A stretch of DNA of 6,672 nt, taken from the NCBI GenBank assembly GCA_005882445.1, contig VBAN01000063.1, positions 1 through 6,672 on the forward strand, written 5' to 3'. Every line of letters starts with the position of its first letter. Within the stretch, counting starts at the first letter, position 1. The translations under genes and the position numbers were made by a program. Below are positions 1 through 6,448 of this stretch, piece after piece. Source of the stretch: Candidatus Segetimicrobium genomatis. GTDB taxonomy: Bacteria; Sysuimicrobiota; Sysuimicrobiia; Sysuimicrobiales; Segetimicrobiaceae. The notes under the pieces are model-generated. The model was not told the DNA's origin and did no database searches. It saw nothing but the letters and a program-made list of their open reading frames with translations.

Positions 1-146
1 CCGCTGCGCGCCCAGATGTCGAGGTTGTTCAGGCCAACCGCGCGCACCCGGACCAGGGCCTCTCCCGGCCCCGGGCGCGGGACCGGGATCTCCTCGATCC
101 GCAGGCTGTCCAGCCCGCCGTGCTCGCGGATGACGACGGCCTTCGC
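1..146 (-). CDS. MDR-superfamily zinc-type alcohol dehydrogenase / quinone oxidoreductase, N-terminal part (runs off left edge; start codon degenerate)
   Basis: The minus strand encodes about 47 residues beginning KAVVIREHGG, followed by a proline/glycine turn (VPRPGPGEALVRVRAVGLNNLDIW). This is the N-terminal GroES-like fold of medium-chain dehydrogenases that use NAD(P)H to reduce or oxidise alcohols, aldehydes or quinones. The position where zinc-dependent alcohol dehydrogenases usually have a catalytic-zinc Cys (GxC) is Asn (GLNN). This points to the quinone-reductase-like branch, although the substrate cannot be told. The family normally starts M-K-A-V. Here the codon before that Lys is GCG (146-144), not ATG or GTG. 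A purine tract (GGGGGG, 158-153) sits 6 nt upstream, where a ribosome-binding site would be. No usable start exists in this frame between the upstream stop and GTG codon 33. It follows the AIM24 gene by about 58 bp and is probably co-transcribed with it. The family call is firm; whether the gene is expressed is uncertain. Confidence 0.75.
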
Positions 147-204
147 GGTCTTCCCCCCTTTGGAGCCGGCCGGTCCTCCTAGAAAGCCGCGGACACCTCG
201 CGCG

Positions 205-897
205 CTACTCCGTTGGCATGTGCCAGTACATGGATTGGAGCGCGATTCGCCCGGGTCCCGTGAACCTGTTCCAGAAGAGTTGGCCCGCGCTGGCGAATAC
301 CCCTGTCGAGATCTTTTGAAAGATCGTCTGCATCTGGACCGTGCGGTCCTTGTAGATCCACCCGCCCGGCTCGATATCGATCTGCTCGCCCTGACCCAGC
401 GTCACGACAAAGACGTTGCCGTAGCCGTGCAGCCAGAGGGCCCCATCCTGGCGCAGGCAGGTGAAGGTGTCGATGAAAAAGCCCGTCCCGCCGAACAGGA
501 CGTTCGCCGCCCCTTTGATCCGCGTGAACGTGTAGTCCACTCCGTCCGTCGCAGCCAGGAACTGGTGCTCGCGGACGTCGACGGCCTCTCCGACCTTCAG
601 GTGCAGCGCGAACACGTGCCCCGGCCCATCGCGGCTGAACGCGATCCGCCCCGGCCCCTTCGCCTGCGTCATGAAGACCGGCATCCCCGAGAGCATTCGC
701 TTGAACGCGCCTTTGAGGGGTTTCAGCGACACCTCGACGCCCGGATCCTTCCACAAGAGGATATGGTGTTCGAAGTAGACGGGTAGCGCCGCCAGTTCCA
801 GATGGAGGACCGGGACGAGTTCTCCCTCGATATGGTACGTGACGCCGCCGAATGTCTCGTCGCGCGCTGCGGTAGGCAGTTGGACCGGGACGGGCAT
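205..897 (-). CDS. AIM24 family protein (TRAP-like beta-helical fold)
   Basis: This 230-residue protein has the AIM24 (former DUF124/TIGR00266) pattern. It is a glycine-rich all-beta protein with repeated short strands, a central phrase GPGRIAFSRDGPGH (81-94), a second repeat around FGGTGFFIDTF (135-145), and GNVFVVTLGQGEQIDIEPGG (160-179). The C-terminal signature NRFTGPGRIALQS (210-222) is typical of the family. There is no signal peptide or membrane segment, so it is probably cytoplasmic. Yeast AIM24 is a mitochondrial protein affecting inner-membrane architecture, but the role of bacterial members is not established and I assign none. The start is ATG at 897, preceded by a strong AGGAGGT site about 9 nt upstream. 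The length is usual for the family. It lies 73 bp downstream of the aldehyde dehydrogenase on the same strand and is probably in the same operon. Confidence 0.9.
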   Translation of the reverse strand: MPVPVQLPTAARDETFGGVTYHIEGELVPVLHLELAALPVYFEHHILLWKDPGVEVSLKPLKGAFKRMLSGMPVFMTQAKGPGRIAFSRDGPGHVFALHLKVGEAVDVREHQFLAATDGVDYTFTRIKGAANVLFGGTGFFIDTFTCLRQDGALWLHGYGNVFVVTLGQGEQIDIEPGGWIYKDRTVQMQTIFQKISTGVFASAGQLFWNRFTGPGRIALQSMYWHMPTE

Positions 898-970
898 GGG
901 TTCGACACCTCCTGAGGTTCCTGCGCGAATCCCTTATGCCCATCAGGGCCTCGTTCAAGACAGACCTTTG

Positions 971-2464
971 TCACTCCCGGTCGATCTGGGCCCGCTGCAA
1001 CCGGCCGCTGTAGTCGACGTAGACCGACTTCCACTCGCTGAACACGTCGAGGACCTGGAGCCCGCCCTCCCGGTGGCCGTTGCCGGTTTCCTTGGTGCCG
1101 CCGAAGGGCAGGTGAACCTCCGCCCCGATCGTCCCGTGGTTCACATAGACGATCCCGGTATCGAGATCGTCGATGGCCTGCATCGCCGCGTTGATGTCGC
1201 GGGTGAAGATCGACGCCGACAGGCCGTACCGGCTCTGGTTGAGCACGGTGACGGCCGCGTCGAACGAGTCTGCCTCGATGACGTCGGTGACGGGGCCGAA
1301 GATCTCTTCCTGGGCGATCCGCATCTCCGGCCGGACCCCATCGAACACCGTGGGCGCGTAGAAGGAGCCGCGGGCCAGTTCGCCTTCCCGCATCCGCGTC
1401 CCGCCGGTGAGGAGCCGCGCCCCCTCGCGCTGCCCGATCTCCACGTATCGGTGGATGCGCTCGAGTTGGGCATCGCTCACCACCGGGCCGACGTCGGTGT
1501 TCGACCGGAGCCCGTCGCCCAATCGGAGCTGGCGCGCACGGTCGACCAGGCGCTCCGTCAGGTCGGGCTTGACGGCCCGATGGACGATGATCCGGCTGCA
1601 GGCGGTGCACCGCTGCCCGGTCGTCCCGAAGGCGCTCCAGGTCAGGGCGTCGGTGGCCAGGCCCAGATCGGCGTCGGGCATGACGATGGCGGCATTCTTC
1701 CCGCCCATCTCCAGGGAGATGCGCTTACCCGCCCGCGCGCACTTCTCCGCGAGCCGCAGCCCGGTCTCGGTGGAGCCGGTAAACGAGACAACGCGGACCT
1801 GGGGGTGCTCCACCAGCGAGTCCCCCACCTCGGACCCGGGCCCGGTGACGATGTTGAGCACCCCCGGCGGCAGGCCGACCTCCTCGAAGATCTGGACAAA
1901 CCTGAGGGCCACGAGGGGCGTGTAGGAGGCGGGCTTGAAGACGACCGTGTTTCCGCAGACGAGCGCAGGAACGATCTTCCACGAAGGGATGGCCATGGGA
2001 AAGTTCCACGGGGTGATAATGCCGACGACCCCAAGCGGCGACCGCACGCAGTAGGCGGCTTTGTGCGGCATCTCGCTGGGCGCGGTATATCCGTGCAGGC
2101 GCCGCCCCTCGCCCGCGATGAAATAGGACATGTCGATCGCTTCCTGCACATCCCCCCGCGCCTCGGTCAGCACCTTGCCCATCTCCTGGGTCATCAGCCG
2201 CGCCAGGTCTTCCTTGTGCGTCACCAGCCGCTCCGCCACCCGGAACAGGATCTCGGCCCGGCGGGGCGCAGGCGTCTTCCGCCATGACGCGAACGCCGCC
2301 GCGGCGGCGCGCACCGCGTCATCGACGTCCTCGGGGCCGGATTTCGGCACCAGCCCAAGGACCTCGCCGGTCGCCGGGTTGACGGATTCCATCACCGCGC
2401 CGGACCGCGCGCCGATCCAGCGCCCATTGATGTAGTTGCGAAAGGTCTCGGCCCGCCCCGTCAT
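971..2464 (-). CDS. NAD(P)-dependent aldehyde dehydrogenase (ALDH superfamily)
   Basis: A complete 497-residue ALDH, which oxidises an aldehyde or semialdehyde to the carboxylate with NAD(P)+ in the cytoplasm. All catalytic elements are visible. The oxyanion Asn is in PWNFP (N154). The cofactor-binding Lys is in FKPAS (K177). The nucleotide-binding loop FTGSTETG spans 228-235. The general-base Glu is in LEMGGKN (E252), and the nucleophilic Cys is in [10 protein letters not shown] (C286). The ribose-binding EEIFGPV motif begins at 386. The C-terminal [17 protein letters not shown] (452-468) is also typical. The ATG start at 2464 has AGGAGGGG about 9 nt upstream. Overall it resembles the succinate-semialdehyde / alpha-ketoglutarate-semialdehyde type. 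That would fit a pentose or sugar-acid route, but the substrate cannot be fixed from sequence. It lies 65 bp after the Rid gene and 73 bp before the AIM24 gene. It appears intact. Confidence 0.96.
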   Translation of the reverse strand: MTGRAETFRNYINGRWIGARSGAVMESVNPATGEVLGLVPKSGPEDVDDAVRAAAAAFASWRKTPAPRRAEILFRVAERLVTHKEDLARLMTQEMGKVLTEARGDVQEAIDMSYFIAGEGRRLHGYTAPSEMPHKAAYCVRSPLGVVGIITPWNFPMAIPSWKIVPALVCGNTVVFKPASYTPLVALRFVQIFEEVGLPPGVLNIVTGPGSEVGDSLVEHPQVRVVSFTGSTETGLRLAEKCARAGKRISLEMGGKNAAIVMPDADLGLATDALTWSAFGTTGQRCTACSRIIVHRAVKPDLTERLVDRARQLRLGDGLRSNTDVGPVVSDAQLERIHRYVEIGQREGARLLTGGTRMREGELARGSFYAPTVFDGVRPEMRIAQEEIFGPVTDVIEADSFDAAVTVLNQSRYGLSASIFTRDINAAMQAIDDLDTGIVYVNHGTIGAEVHLPFGGTKETGNGHREGGLQVLDVFSEWKSVYVDYSGRLQRAQIDRE

Positions 2465-2529
2465 GGTTACACCCCTCCTACCCGCTCGTCTGGCGCTCCC
2501 GTTCCCGGCACATCCCGCAGCGCCTCAGG

Positions 2530-2874
2530 TCACGGACAGGCGGCCACGGCCTCGATCTCCAACAGATAGTCCGGTGTGGCCAGCCCGGCCACGACGATGA
2601 AGGTATTCGGTGGGAAGTACGTCTTAAAGTACCGCGCGCGGACCTCTACGATCTTTGCCCGGTAGACGACGCTCGTCGTGTACGTCGTCAGCTTCACCAC
2701 ATCGTCCAGCGAGGCCCTGGCCGAGGAGAGCACCGCCTTGAGTTTTTCGAACACCTGAACCGCCTGCGCCTCGATATCGCCCCTGACGACGATACTGCCC
2801 TCGATGTCCTGCGCCACCTGCCAGTACCCGGTGGTCTTGTGCACCCCTCGAACCGCCACGTCCTCTCTCCGCAC
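2530..2874 (-). CDS. Rid/YjgF/YER057c/UK114-family protein with an internal core deletion
   Basis: A 114-residue Rid-family protein; relatives form trimers, and the RidA subgroup hydrolyses reactive enamines/imines. Family features are HKTTGY (12-17), GDIEAQAVQVFEKLKAVL (32-49), SLDDVVKLTTY (55-65), the YFKTYFPPNTFIVVAGLA segment (82-99) and the C-terminal LEIEAVA (105-111). Two things are odd. First, the family normally has about a dozen residues between the N-terminal GYS and the SGQ of the second strand (pattern x-G-N-L-V-F-V-S-G-Q). Here GYW runs straight into QVAQDIEG, so that strand is missing and the protein is shorter than the usual 125-130. Second, the Arg that binds the substrate carboxylate in RidA (V-A-R-L in E. 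coli) is Gly97 here (V-A-G-L), so canonical imine deaminase activity is unlikely. I chose the GTG start at 2874 because of an AGGGGGG site 7 nt upstream; the frame stays open to an ATG at 3021. It is the first gene of the leftward series. Confidence 0.82.
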   Translation of the reverse strand: MRREDVAVRGVHKTTGYWQVAQDIEGSIVVRGDIEAQAVQVFEKLKAVLSSARASLDDVVKLTTYTTSVVYRAKIVEVRARYFKTYFPPNTFIVVAGLATPDYLLEIEAVAACP

Positions 2875-3035
2875 CCGCCATCCCCCCCTGTGTCCACGTG
2901 GAGCCCCTGACGCTCCGGGCGCCGTGTCGTGGTCGCACCCGGACTGTTCCATCCGCGCCATGCGGACCCCTCGTCGTGGGCGAGGCAGGCGGCCCCCGCC
3001 ACGGATAGGAAAAAGCACCACGGCGCGGGAATATC
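2875..3035. promoter_or_regulatory. Divergent intergenic spacer between the Rid operon and the FIST gene
   Basis: These 161 bp lie between two divergently oriented starts, so promoters for both directions should be here. I could not identify a convincing -35/-10 pair in either direction. The only clearly A-rich stretch is GGATAGGAAAAAGCACC, about 20-35 nt before the FIST start. A short CCTCG/CGAGG inverted repeat lies near 2969-2985 but is too weak to call an operator. The Rid reading frame stays open across most of this region without a family-like N-terminus, so I treat it as non-coding. Confidence 0.4.
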
Positions 3036-4247
3036 ATGGGCGTGAGGTCCGACGTGAGAGGCGCCGCGGCGATCGGACAGCAGCGGATGTGGCAGGCTGC
3101 CCTCACCGAAGCGATGTCCCGGATGACCCCGCCGGCCGGCGGGGGTCAGGCCGACCTCGCCTTTCTCTTCGCCAGCGCGGCATACGCGGAAGAGTTCCCG
3201 CATCTGGTGGCGGCCGCGCGCCGGGCTGTGGGCGCACGCCTGCTGGTCGGCTGTTCCGGGCAGGGGGTGATCGGCCCCGGCCGCGAGGTGGAGGGAGAGC
3301 CCGCGCTGGCGATCCTGGCGACCACGCTTCCCGGTGCGGCCCTCCGCGCCGTCCGTCTTACCCAGGGCACCCTCGAGCGGTGTCGTAACCGTGCGGAGTG
3401 GTACGAGAGCACCGGGGTGGCGCCCACCGACCTCACCGCCTGGTTCCTGTTTGCCGACCCCTTCACGTTTGACGCCGATGGGCTCCTCACCGCCTGGGCC
3501 GACGCATATCCCGGGATTCCTGTGGTGGGCGGGCTGGCGTCCGGGGACCTCCGGCTCCGGCGCACCCACGTCTTTCTTGACGAGCAGGTCTACGATCAGG
3601 GCGCCGTTGCCCTGGCCCTCGGCGGGCCGTACGAGATCAGGACGATCGTGTCGCAAGGCTGCACACCCATCGGAGAGCCGTGGACCATCACGGGGGCGGC
3701 CGGAAACGTGATCGAGATGATCGCCCGGCGGCCGGCCTATCAGGTGCTGCGGGACACGATCGAAGCGCTCCCCGCCGACGTCCGGCAGCGGGCGCGCGGG
3801 AACCTCTTCGTGGGGCTGGCCATCGACGAGCGCCGAGAGCGCTGGCGCCGTGGGGACTTCTTGATCCGCAACTTCCTGGCGGGGGACGCGGAGGCCGGTA
3901 CGCTGACCGTCGGCGCGATCCCGCGGGTCGGACAAACGATCCAGTTTCAGCTGCGGGACCGCGTGGCCGCCGACGAGGATCTTCGCGCGCTGCTCGACAC
4001 CGCCACGGTTGACTTCAGCGCCAAAAAGGCCATCGCGGCGCTCCTGTGCTCGTGCAACGGCCGCGGCATCGGACTGTTCGGCACCCCCAACCACGACGCT
4101 CAGGCGGTCGCGGACCGGTTGGGACCGGTGCCCCTCGCCGGCTTCTTCTGCAACGGCGAGGTCGGGCCGGTGGGATCGCGGAACTTTCTGCACGGCCACA
4201 CCGCCAGCATCCCCATTCTTGTGCGGAGGGACCCGGCGCCCGCATGA
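3036..4247 (+). CDS. FIST signal-transduction protein (FIST_N + FIST_C)
   Basis: A 403-residue protein with both halves of the FIST sensory module, predicted to bind small ligands, possibly amino acids, in the cytoplasm. FIST_N covers roughly residues 38-230, with LLVGCSGQGVIG (69-80), FADPFTFDADGL (139-150), VVGGLASGD (163-171) and the boundary motif QGCTPIGEPW (207-216). FIST_C covers roughly 235-390, with RGNLFVGLAIDE (254-265), GDFLIRNFLAGD (273-284), a CSCNGRG segment (338-344) and the end signature AGFFCNGEVGPVG (368-380). There is no transmembrane segment, kinase, GGDEF, PAS or methyl-accepting domain, so it is a stand-alone sensor whose output partner is not in view. The start is ATG at 3036 with only a weak purine site (GGGAA); an in-frame ATG 17 codons later is possible. 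The call is firm, the ligand unknown. Confidence 0.93.
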   Translation: MGVRSDVRGAAAIGQQRMWQAALTEAMSRMTPPAGGGQADLAFLFASAAYAEEFPHLVAAARRAVGARLLVGCSGQGVIGPGREVEGEPALAILATTLPGAALRAVRLTQGTLERCRNRAEWYESTGVAPTDLTAWFLFADPFTFDADGLLTAWADAYPGIPVVGGLASGDLRLRRTHVFLDEQVYDQGAVALALGGPYEIRTIVSQGCTPIGEPWTITGAAGNVIEMIARRPAYQVLRDTIEALPADVRQRARGNLFVGLAIDERRERWRRGDFLIRNFLAGDAEAGTLTVGAIPRVGQTIQFQLRDRVAADEDLRALLDTATVDFSAKKAIAALLCSCNGRGIGLFGTPNHDAQAVADRLGPVPLAGFFCNGEVGPVGSRNFLHGHTASIPILVRRDPAPA

Positions 4248-4284
4248 TTGACCTCGGAGCCTCTGCCGGGGCCCCGCCGATTCG

Positions 4285-4778
4285 ATGACCGGACCCGGCA
4301 GTCCCGAGGCAATCCGGATCCTGGCGTGCGCCGATCAGCACGGACGCCCGGAGCGGATCGCGCGCGTGCGCGCCCTGGTGGCCGCCCACACCCCTGCGCC
4401 GGCAATATGGACGGCCCCCGCGCGGTCTTCCAGATCACCCACCGGGGAGGGCTGCTCGGCAGCGAGCCGGTGGTGATCGCGGGCGTCTCGTTCGGAGGGC
4501 CGGACGTGCGCGCCCGCTGCGACGTCCTCGTCACGCACGAGCCTCCCCTCGGCACACTCGACCTGGCTTCCTCGGGGCGTCACATCGGGACGCAGGCCGT
4601 GCGCGACCTGATCGCCCGGCTTCGGCCAAAAGTGCTCACCTGCGGCCACGTCCACGAGTCCCCCGGGATCGTGCAGCTGGAAGACACGCTGGTCGTCAAC
4701 TGCACGATGGGCAACGACAACACCTCGGGAGCCCTCATCGAGCTCACCCCCGATGGTGTGACCGCTCACCTCCTCTGA
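4285..4778 (+). pseudogene. Metallophosphoesterase (calcineurin-like), disrupted by internal deletion and frameshift
   Basis: The two ends of one metallophosphoesterase lie in different frames. The N-terminal part starts at ATG 4285 and reads IRILACADQHGRPERIARV, containing the metal-ligand D-x-H (DQH, codons at 4333-4341). Its family resemblance stops at about 4395. From 4401 the match continues one frame over as GNMDGPR (the GN[H/M]D motif), then VTHEPP (His codon at 4536) and CGHVHE (4641-4658), ending at the TGA at 4776-4778. The segment that should lie between, carrying the second metal-binding motif (GDx, usually L-x-G-D) and roughly 30 residues, is absent. Intact members hydrolyse phosphodiesters or phosphomonoesters with two metal ions; without the GD loop this copy should be inactive. 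It lies 37 bp after the FIST stop. A TTG at 4248 opens the C-terminal frame, but its N-terminus is not family-like. Either a decayed gene or a sequence/assembly error. Confidence 0.8.
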
Positions 4779-4786
4779 GAGGCCTG

Positions 4787-4813
4787 GTCGCGAGAGTCTG
4801 ATCTTTCTGCGAC
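4787..4813 (+). terminator. Imperfect stem-loop just after the metallophosphoesterase stop
   Basis: The arm GTCGCGAGAG (4787-4796) pairs with CTTTC-T-GCGAC (4803-4813). This gives ten base pairs, including one G-T wobble and one bulged T, closing a 6-nt loop. It begins 9 nt after the stop codon, the usual place for a 3' transcript structure. A short GAGG/CCTC hairpin follows directly at 4814-4826. There is no U-tract after either, so intrinsic termination is not demonstrated; it could be a pause or an mRNA-stability element separating the FIST segment from the arabinose segment. Confidence 0.35.
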
Positions 4814-4879
4814 GAGGGTTCGCCTCTGGAAGGGAGGATTTCTCGCAGGGCCGCTCAAACGGTACACGAAATCCCGCAG

Positions 4880-4901
4880 CGCGTCCGGTATGCCGGACGC
4901 G
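4880..4901. promoter_or_regulatory. Perfect 9-bp inverted repeat upstream of the arabinofuranosidase (operator or leader hairpin)
   Basis: The arms CGCGTCCGG (4880-4888) and CCGGACGCG (4893-4901) are exact reverse complements separated by TATG. The repeat ends 12 nt before the Shine-Dalgarno site and 22 nt before the GTG start of the GH51 gene. It has no T-run behind it, so it is not a classic terminator. Its position fits a repressor operator for the arabinoside genes, or a leader hairpin that affects ribosome access. No regulator gene is in view, so the protein that might bind it is unknown. Confidence 0.45.
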
Positions 4902-4913
4902 GGGGGTCGGATC

Positions 4914-4918
4914 GGAGG
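4914..4918 (+). promoter_or_regulatory. Shine-Dalgarno site selecting the GTG start of the GH51 gene
   Basis: GGAGG lies 5 nt before GTG at 4924. It decides between this start and the ATG at 4890 in another frame, whose product is only a shadow. The resulting N-terminus, ARITLDTHQRIGTVDRAIFGGFIEHLGR, matches the expected beginning of GH51 proteins. Confidence 0.7.
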
Positions 4919-4923
4919 CGCTC

Positions 4924-6399
4924 GTGGCCAGGATCACGCTGGACACCCACCAGAGGATAGGGACCGTCGACCGCGCGATCTTCGGCGGCTTCATCGAGCA
5001 CCTGGGCCGGTGCATCTACGGGGGGATTTTCGAGGAGGGCTCCCCCCTCAGCGATGGCCGCGGCTTCCGCCGGGACGTGCTCGAGGCCCTCCGTCCCCTT
5101 CGGATGCCGGTGCTGCGGTGGCCGGGAGGGAACTTCGTCAGCGGGTACCATTGGCTCGACGGCGTGGGGCCTGCGGAGCGCCGGCCCCGGCGGGCCGAGC
5201 TCGCCTGGCACGCCGAGGAGTCGAACCGGTTCGGCACCGACGAGTTCATCGAGTACTGCCGCGCGCTCGGCACCGAGCCGTTCATCGTCGTCAACATGGG
5301 CTCGGGGACGATTGACGAGGCGCAGGCCTGGGTGGAGTACTGCAACGGCACCGGCAACACGCATTGGGCCAACCTTCGACGGAACCACGGACACGAGGAG
5401 CCGTACGGGGTCAAGTATTGGGGACTGGGCAACGAAATGTACGGGAAGTGGCAGATCGGGCACCTCGCCGCCGAGGACTACGTCAAGAAGGCGCGCCAAT
5501 TCGCGGCGGTGATGAAGTGGACCGACCCCAACATTCAACTGATCAGCTGCGGCCAGCAAGGCTGGAACGAATGGGACCGGACCGTGCTGGAGGGGCTCGC
5601 CGACCTCGTCGACTATCACTCGATTCATATCTACACAGGCAGCCACCAGTATTACACGAACGTGTTCCACCCGCACCAGGCCGACCGCGCGCTCCGCATC
5701 TGCGAAGCGATGATCGAGCGTGTCCGCTACGAGAAGCGCATCGACCATCCGATCCACATTGCCTACGACGAATGGAACGTGTGGTACCGGGAGCGCAGCC
5801 CCCAGGCACGCCGGTCCGGCCTCGCCGACGCGCTGGCCGTGGCGACCTTCCTCAACATTTTCATCCGGCACTGCAGAAGCGTGCGCATGGCCAACCTGGC
5901 GCAGATGGTCAACGTGATTGCGCCGATCATGACGAGCCCGCAAGGGGTGTTCCTGCAGCCGATCTATCATCCCATTCGCCTCTACGCCGAGCACACCCGC
6001 GAGATCGCGCTGGACGCCCGTGTCGAGTGCGAAACCCACACACTGGACCCCGAGGAAGAGGATGTCTCGGAGCGTCCGTTTCGGGTCGCGGACCTGGGAC
6101 CGTTTGCGCTGCTGGACGCCGTGGCCACCTGCGACGTCGAAGGACGCGAGATCAGCCTGGCCGTGGTGAACCGCGACCCCGACCGCGCCATCTCGACGAC
6201 GATCCGGGTGCTGGACGGGACGATCGGGTCCACGGTGCTCGCCTACGAGGTCAATGGAAAGGATCCCGAGGCCACGAACTCGTTCGAGCATCCGAAGGCG
6301 GTCGACGTCCGAGAACCTCGGGCCGAAGGACACGGAGATCAGGTCGACTATGCCTTTCCGGCGCACTCGGTGACGGTGTTGAGGTTGCCTATGGGGTGA
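4924..6399 (+). CDS. abfA: Alpha-L-arabinofuranosidase, glycoside hydrolase family 51
   Basis: A complete 491-residue GH51 enzyme (EC 3.2.1.55) that removes terminal alpha-L-arabinofuranosyl units from arabino-oligosaccharides with retention of configuration. Family marks in order are GGFIEHLGRCIYGG (21-34), LRWPGGNFVSGYHW (64-77), NRFGTDEFIEYCR (101-113), KYWGLGNEMYGKW (164-176) with acid/base E171, HSIHIYTG (232-239), and IAYDEWNVWY (279-288) with nucleophile E283. The catalytic (beta/alpha)8 barrel fills most of the protein, followed by a C-terminal beta-sandwich ending in the characteristic FPAHSVTVLRLP. The length matches characterised bacterial members of about 500 residues. There is no signal peptide, so it should act in the cytoplasm on imported oligosaccharides. 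The gene directly downstream encodes a sugar-binding protein, which supports an uptake-and-hydrolysis operon. The GTG start has GGAGG 5 nt upstream. It appears intact; the long antisense frame opposite it is a GC artefact. Confidence 0.97.
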   Translation: MARITLDTHQRIGTVDRAIFGGFIEHLGRCIYGGIFEEGSPLSDGRGFRRDVLEALRPLRMPVLRWPGGNFVSGYHWLDGVGPAERRPRRAELAWHAEESNRFGTDEFIEYCRALGTEPFIVVNMGSGTIDEAQAWVEYCNGTGNTHWANLRRNHGHEEPYGVKYWGLGNEMYGKWQIGHLAAEDYVKKARQFAAVMKWTDPNIQLISCGQQGWNEWDRTVLEGLADLVDYHSIHIYTGSHQYYTNVFHPHQADRALRICEAMIERVRYEKRIDHPIHIAYDEWNVWYRERSPQARRSGLADALAVATFLNIFIRHCRSVRMANLAQMVNVIAPIMTSPQGVFLQPIYHPIRLYAEHTREIALDARVECETHTLDPEEEDVSERPFRVADLGPFALLDAVATCDVEGREISLAVVNRDPDRAISTTIRVLDGTIGSTVLAYEVNGKDPEATNSFEHPKAVDVREPRAEGHGDQVDYAFPAHSVTVLRLPMG

Positions 6400-6448
6400 G
6401 CCGACAGGAAGCGGGGGCCCGAGGGGGATGGATAAGGGGGGGAATGAA

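Noticed and set aside
205..207. Readthrough of the AIM24 stop to express the dehydrogenase as a fusion
   Set aside because: The AIM24 stop and the dehydrogenase frame are 61 bases apart (not a multiple of three), so simple readthrough does not join them.
16..786. A 256-codon plus-strand open frame across the AIM24 and dehydrogenase genes
   Set aside because: It runs antisense to two recognisable proteins and shows no domain.
839..2287. A 482-codon plus-strand open frame opposite the aldehyde dehydrogenase
   Set aside because: Low-complexity composition and no motifs, opposite a complete ALDH; a third-position GC artefact.
2875..3021. Upstream extension of the Rid protein to the ATG at 3021
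   Set aside because: The extra 49 residues are Gly/Arg/Pro-rich and unlike any Rid N-terminus, while a well-placed purine site precedes the GTG at 2874.
2694..4199. A 501-codon minus-strand open frame opposite FIST and extending into the Rid gene
   Set aside because: No family-like sequence; it is antisense to FIST_N/FIST_C motifs and crosses the divergent spacer.
4814..4835. GGGTTCG resembling a tRNA T-arm
   Set aside because: No acceptor, D or anticodon arms can be drawn around it, and the following bases do not complete the T-stem.
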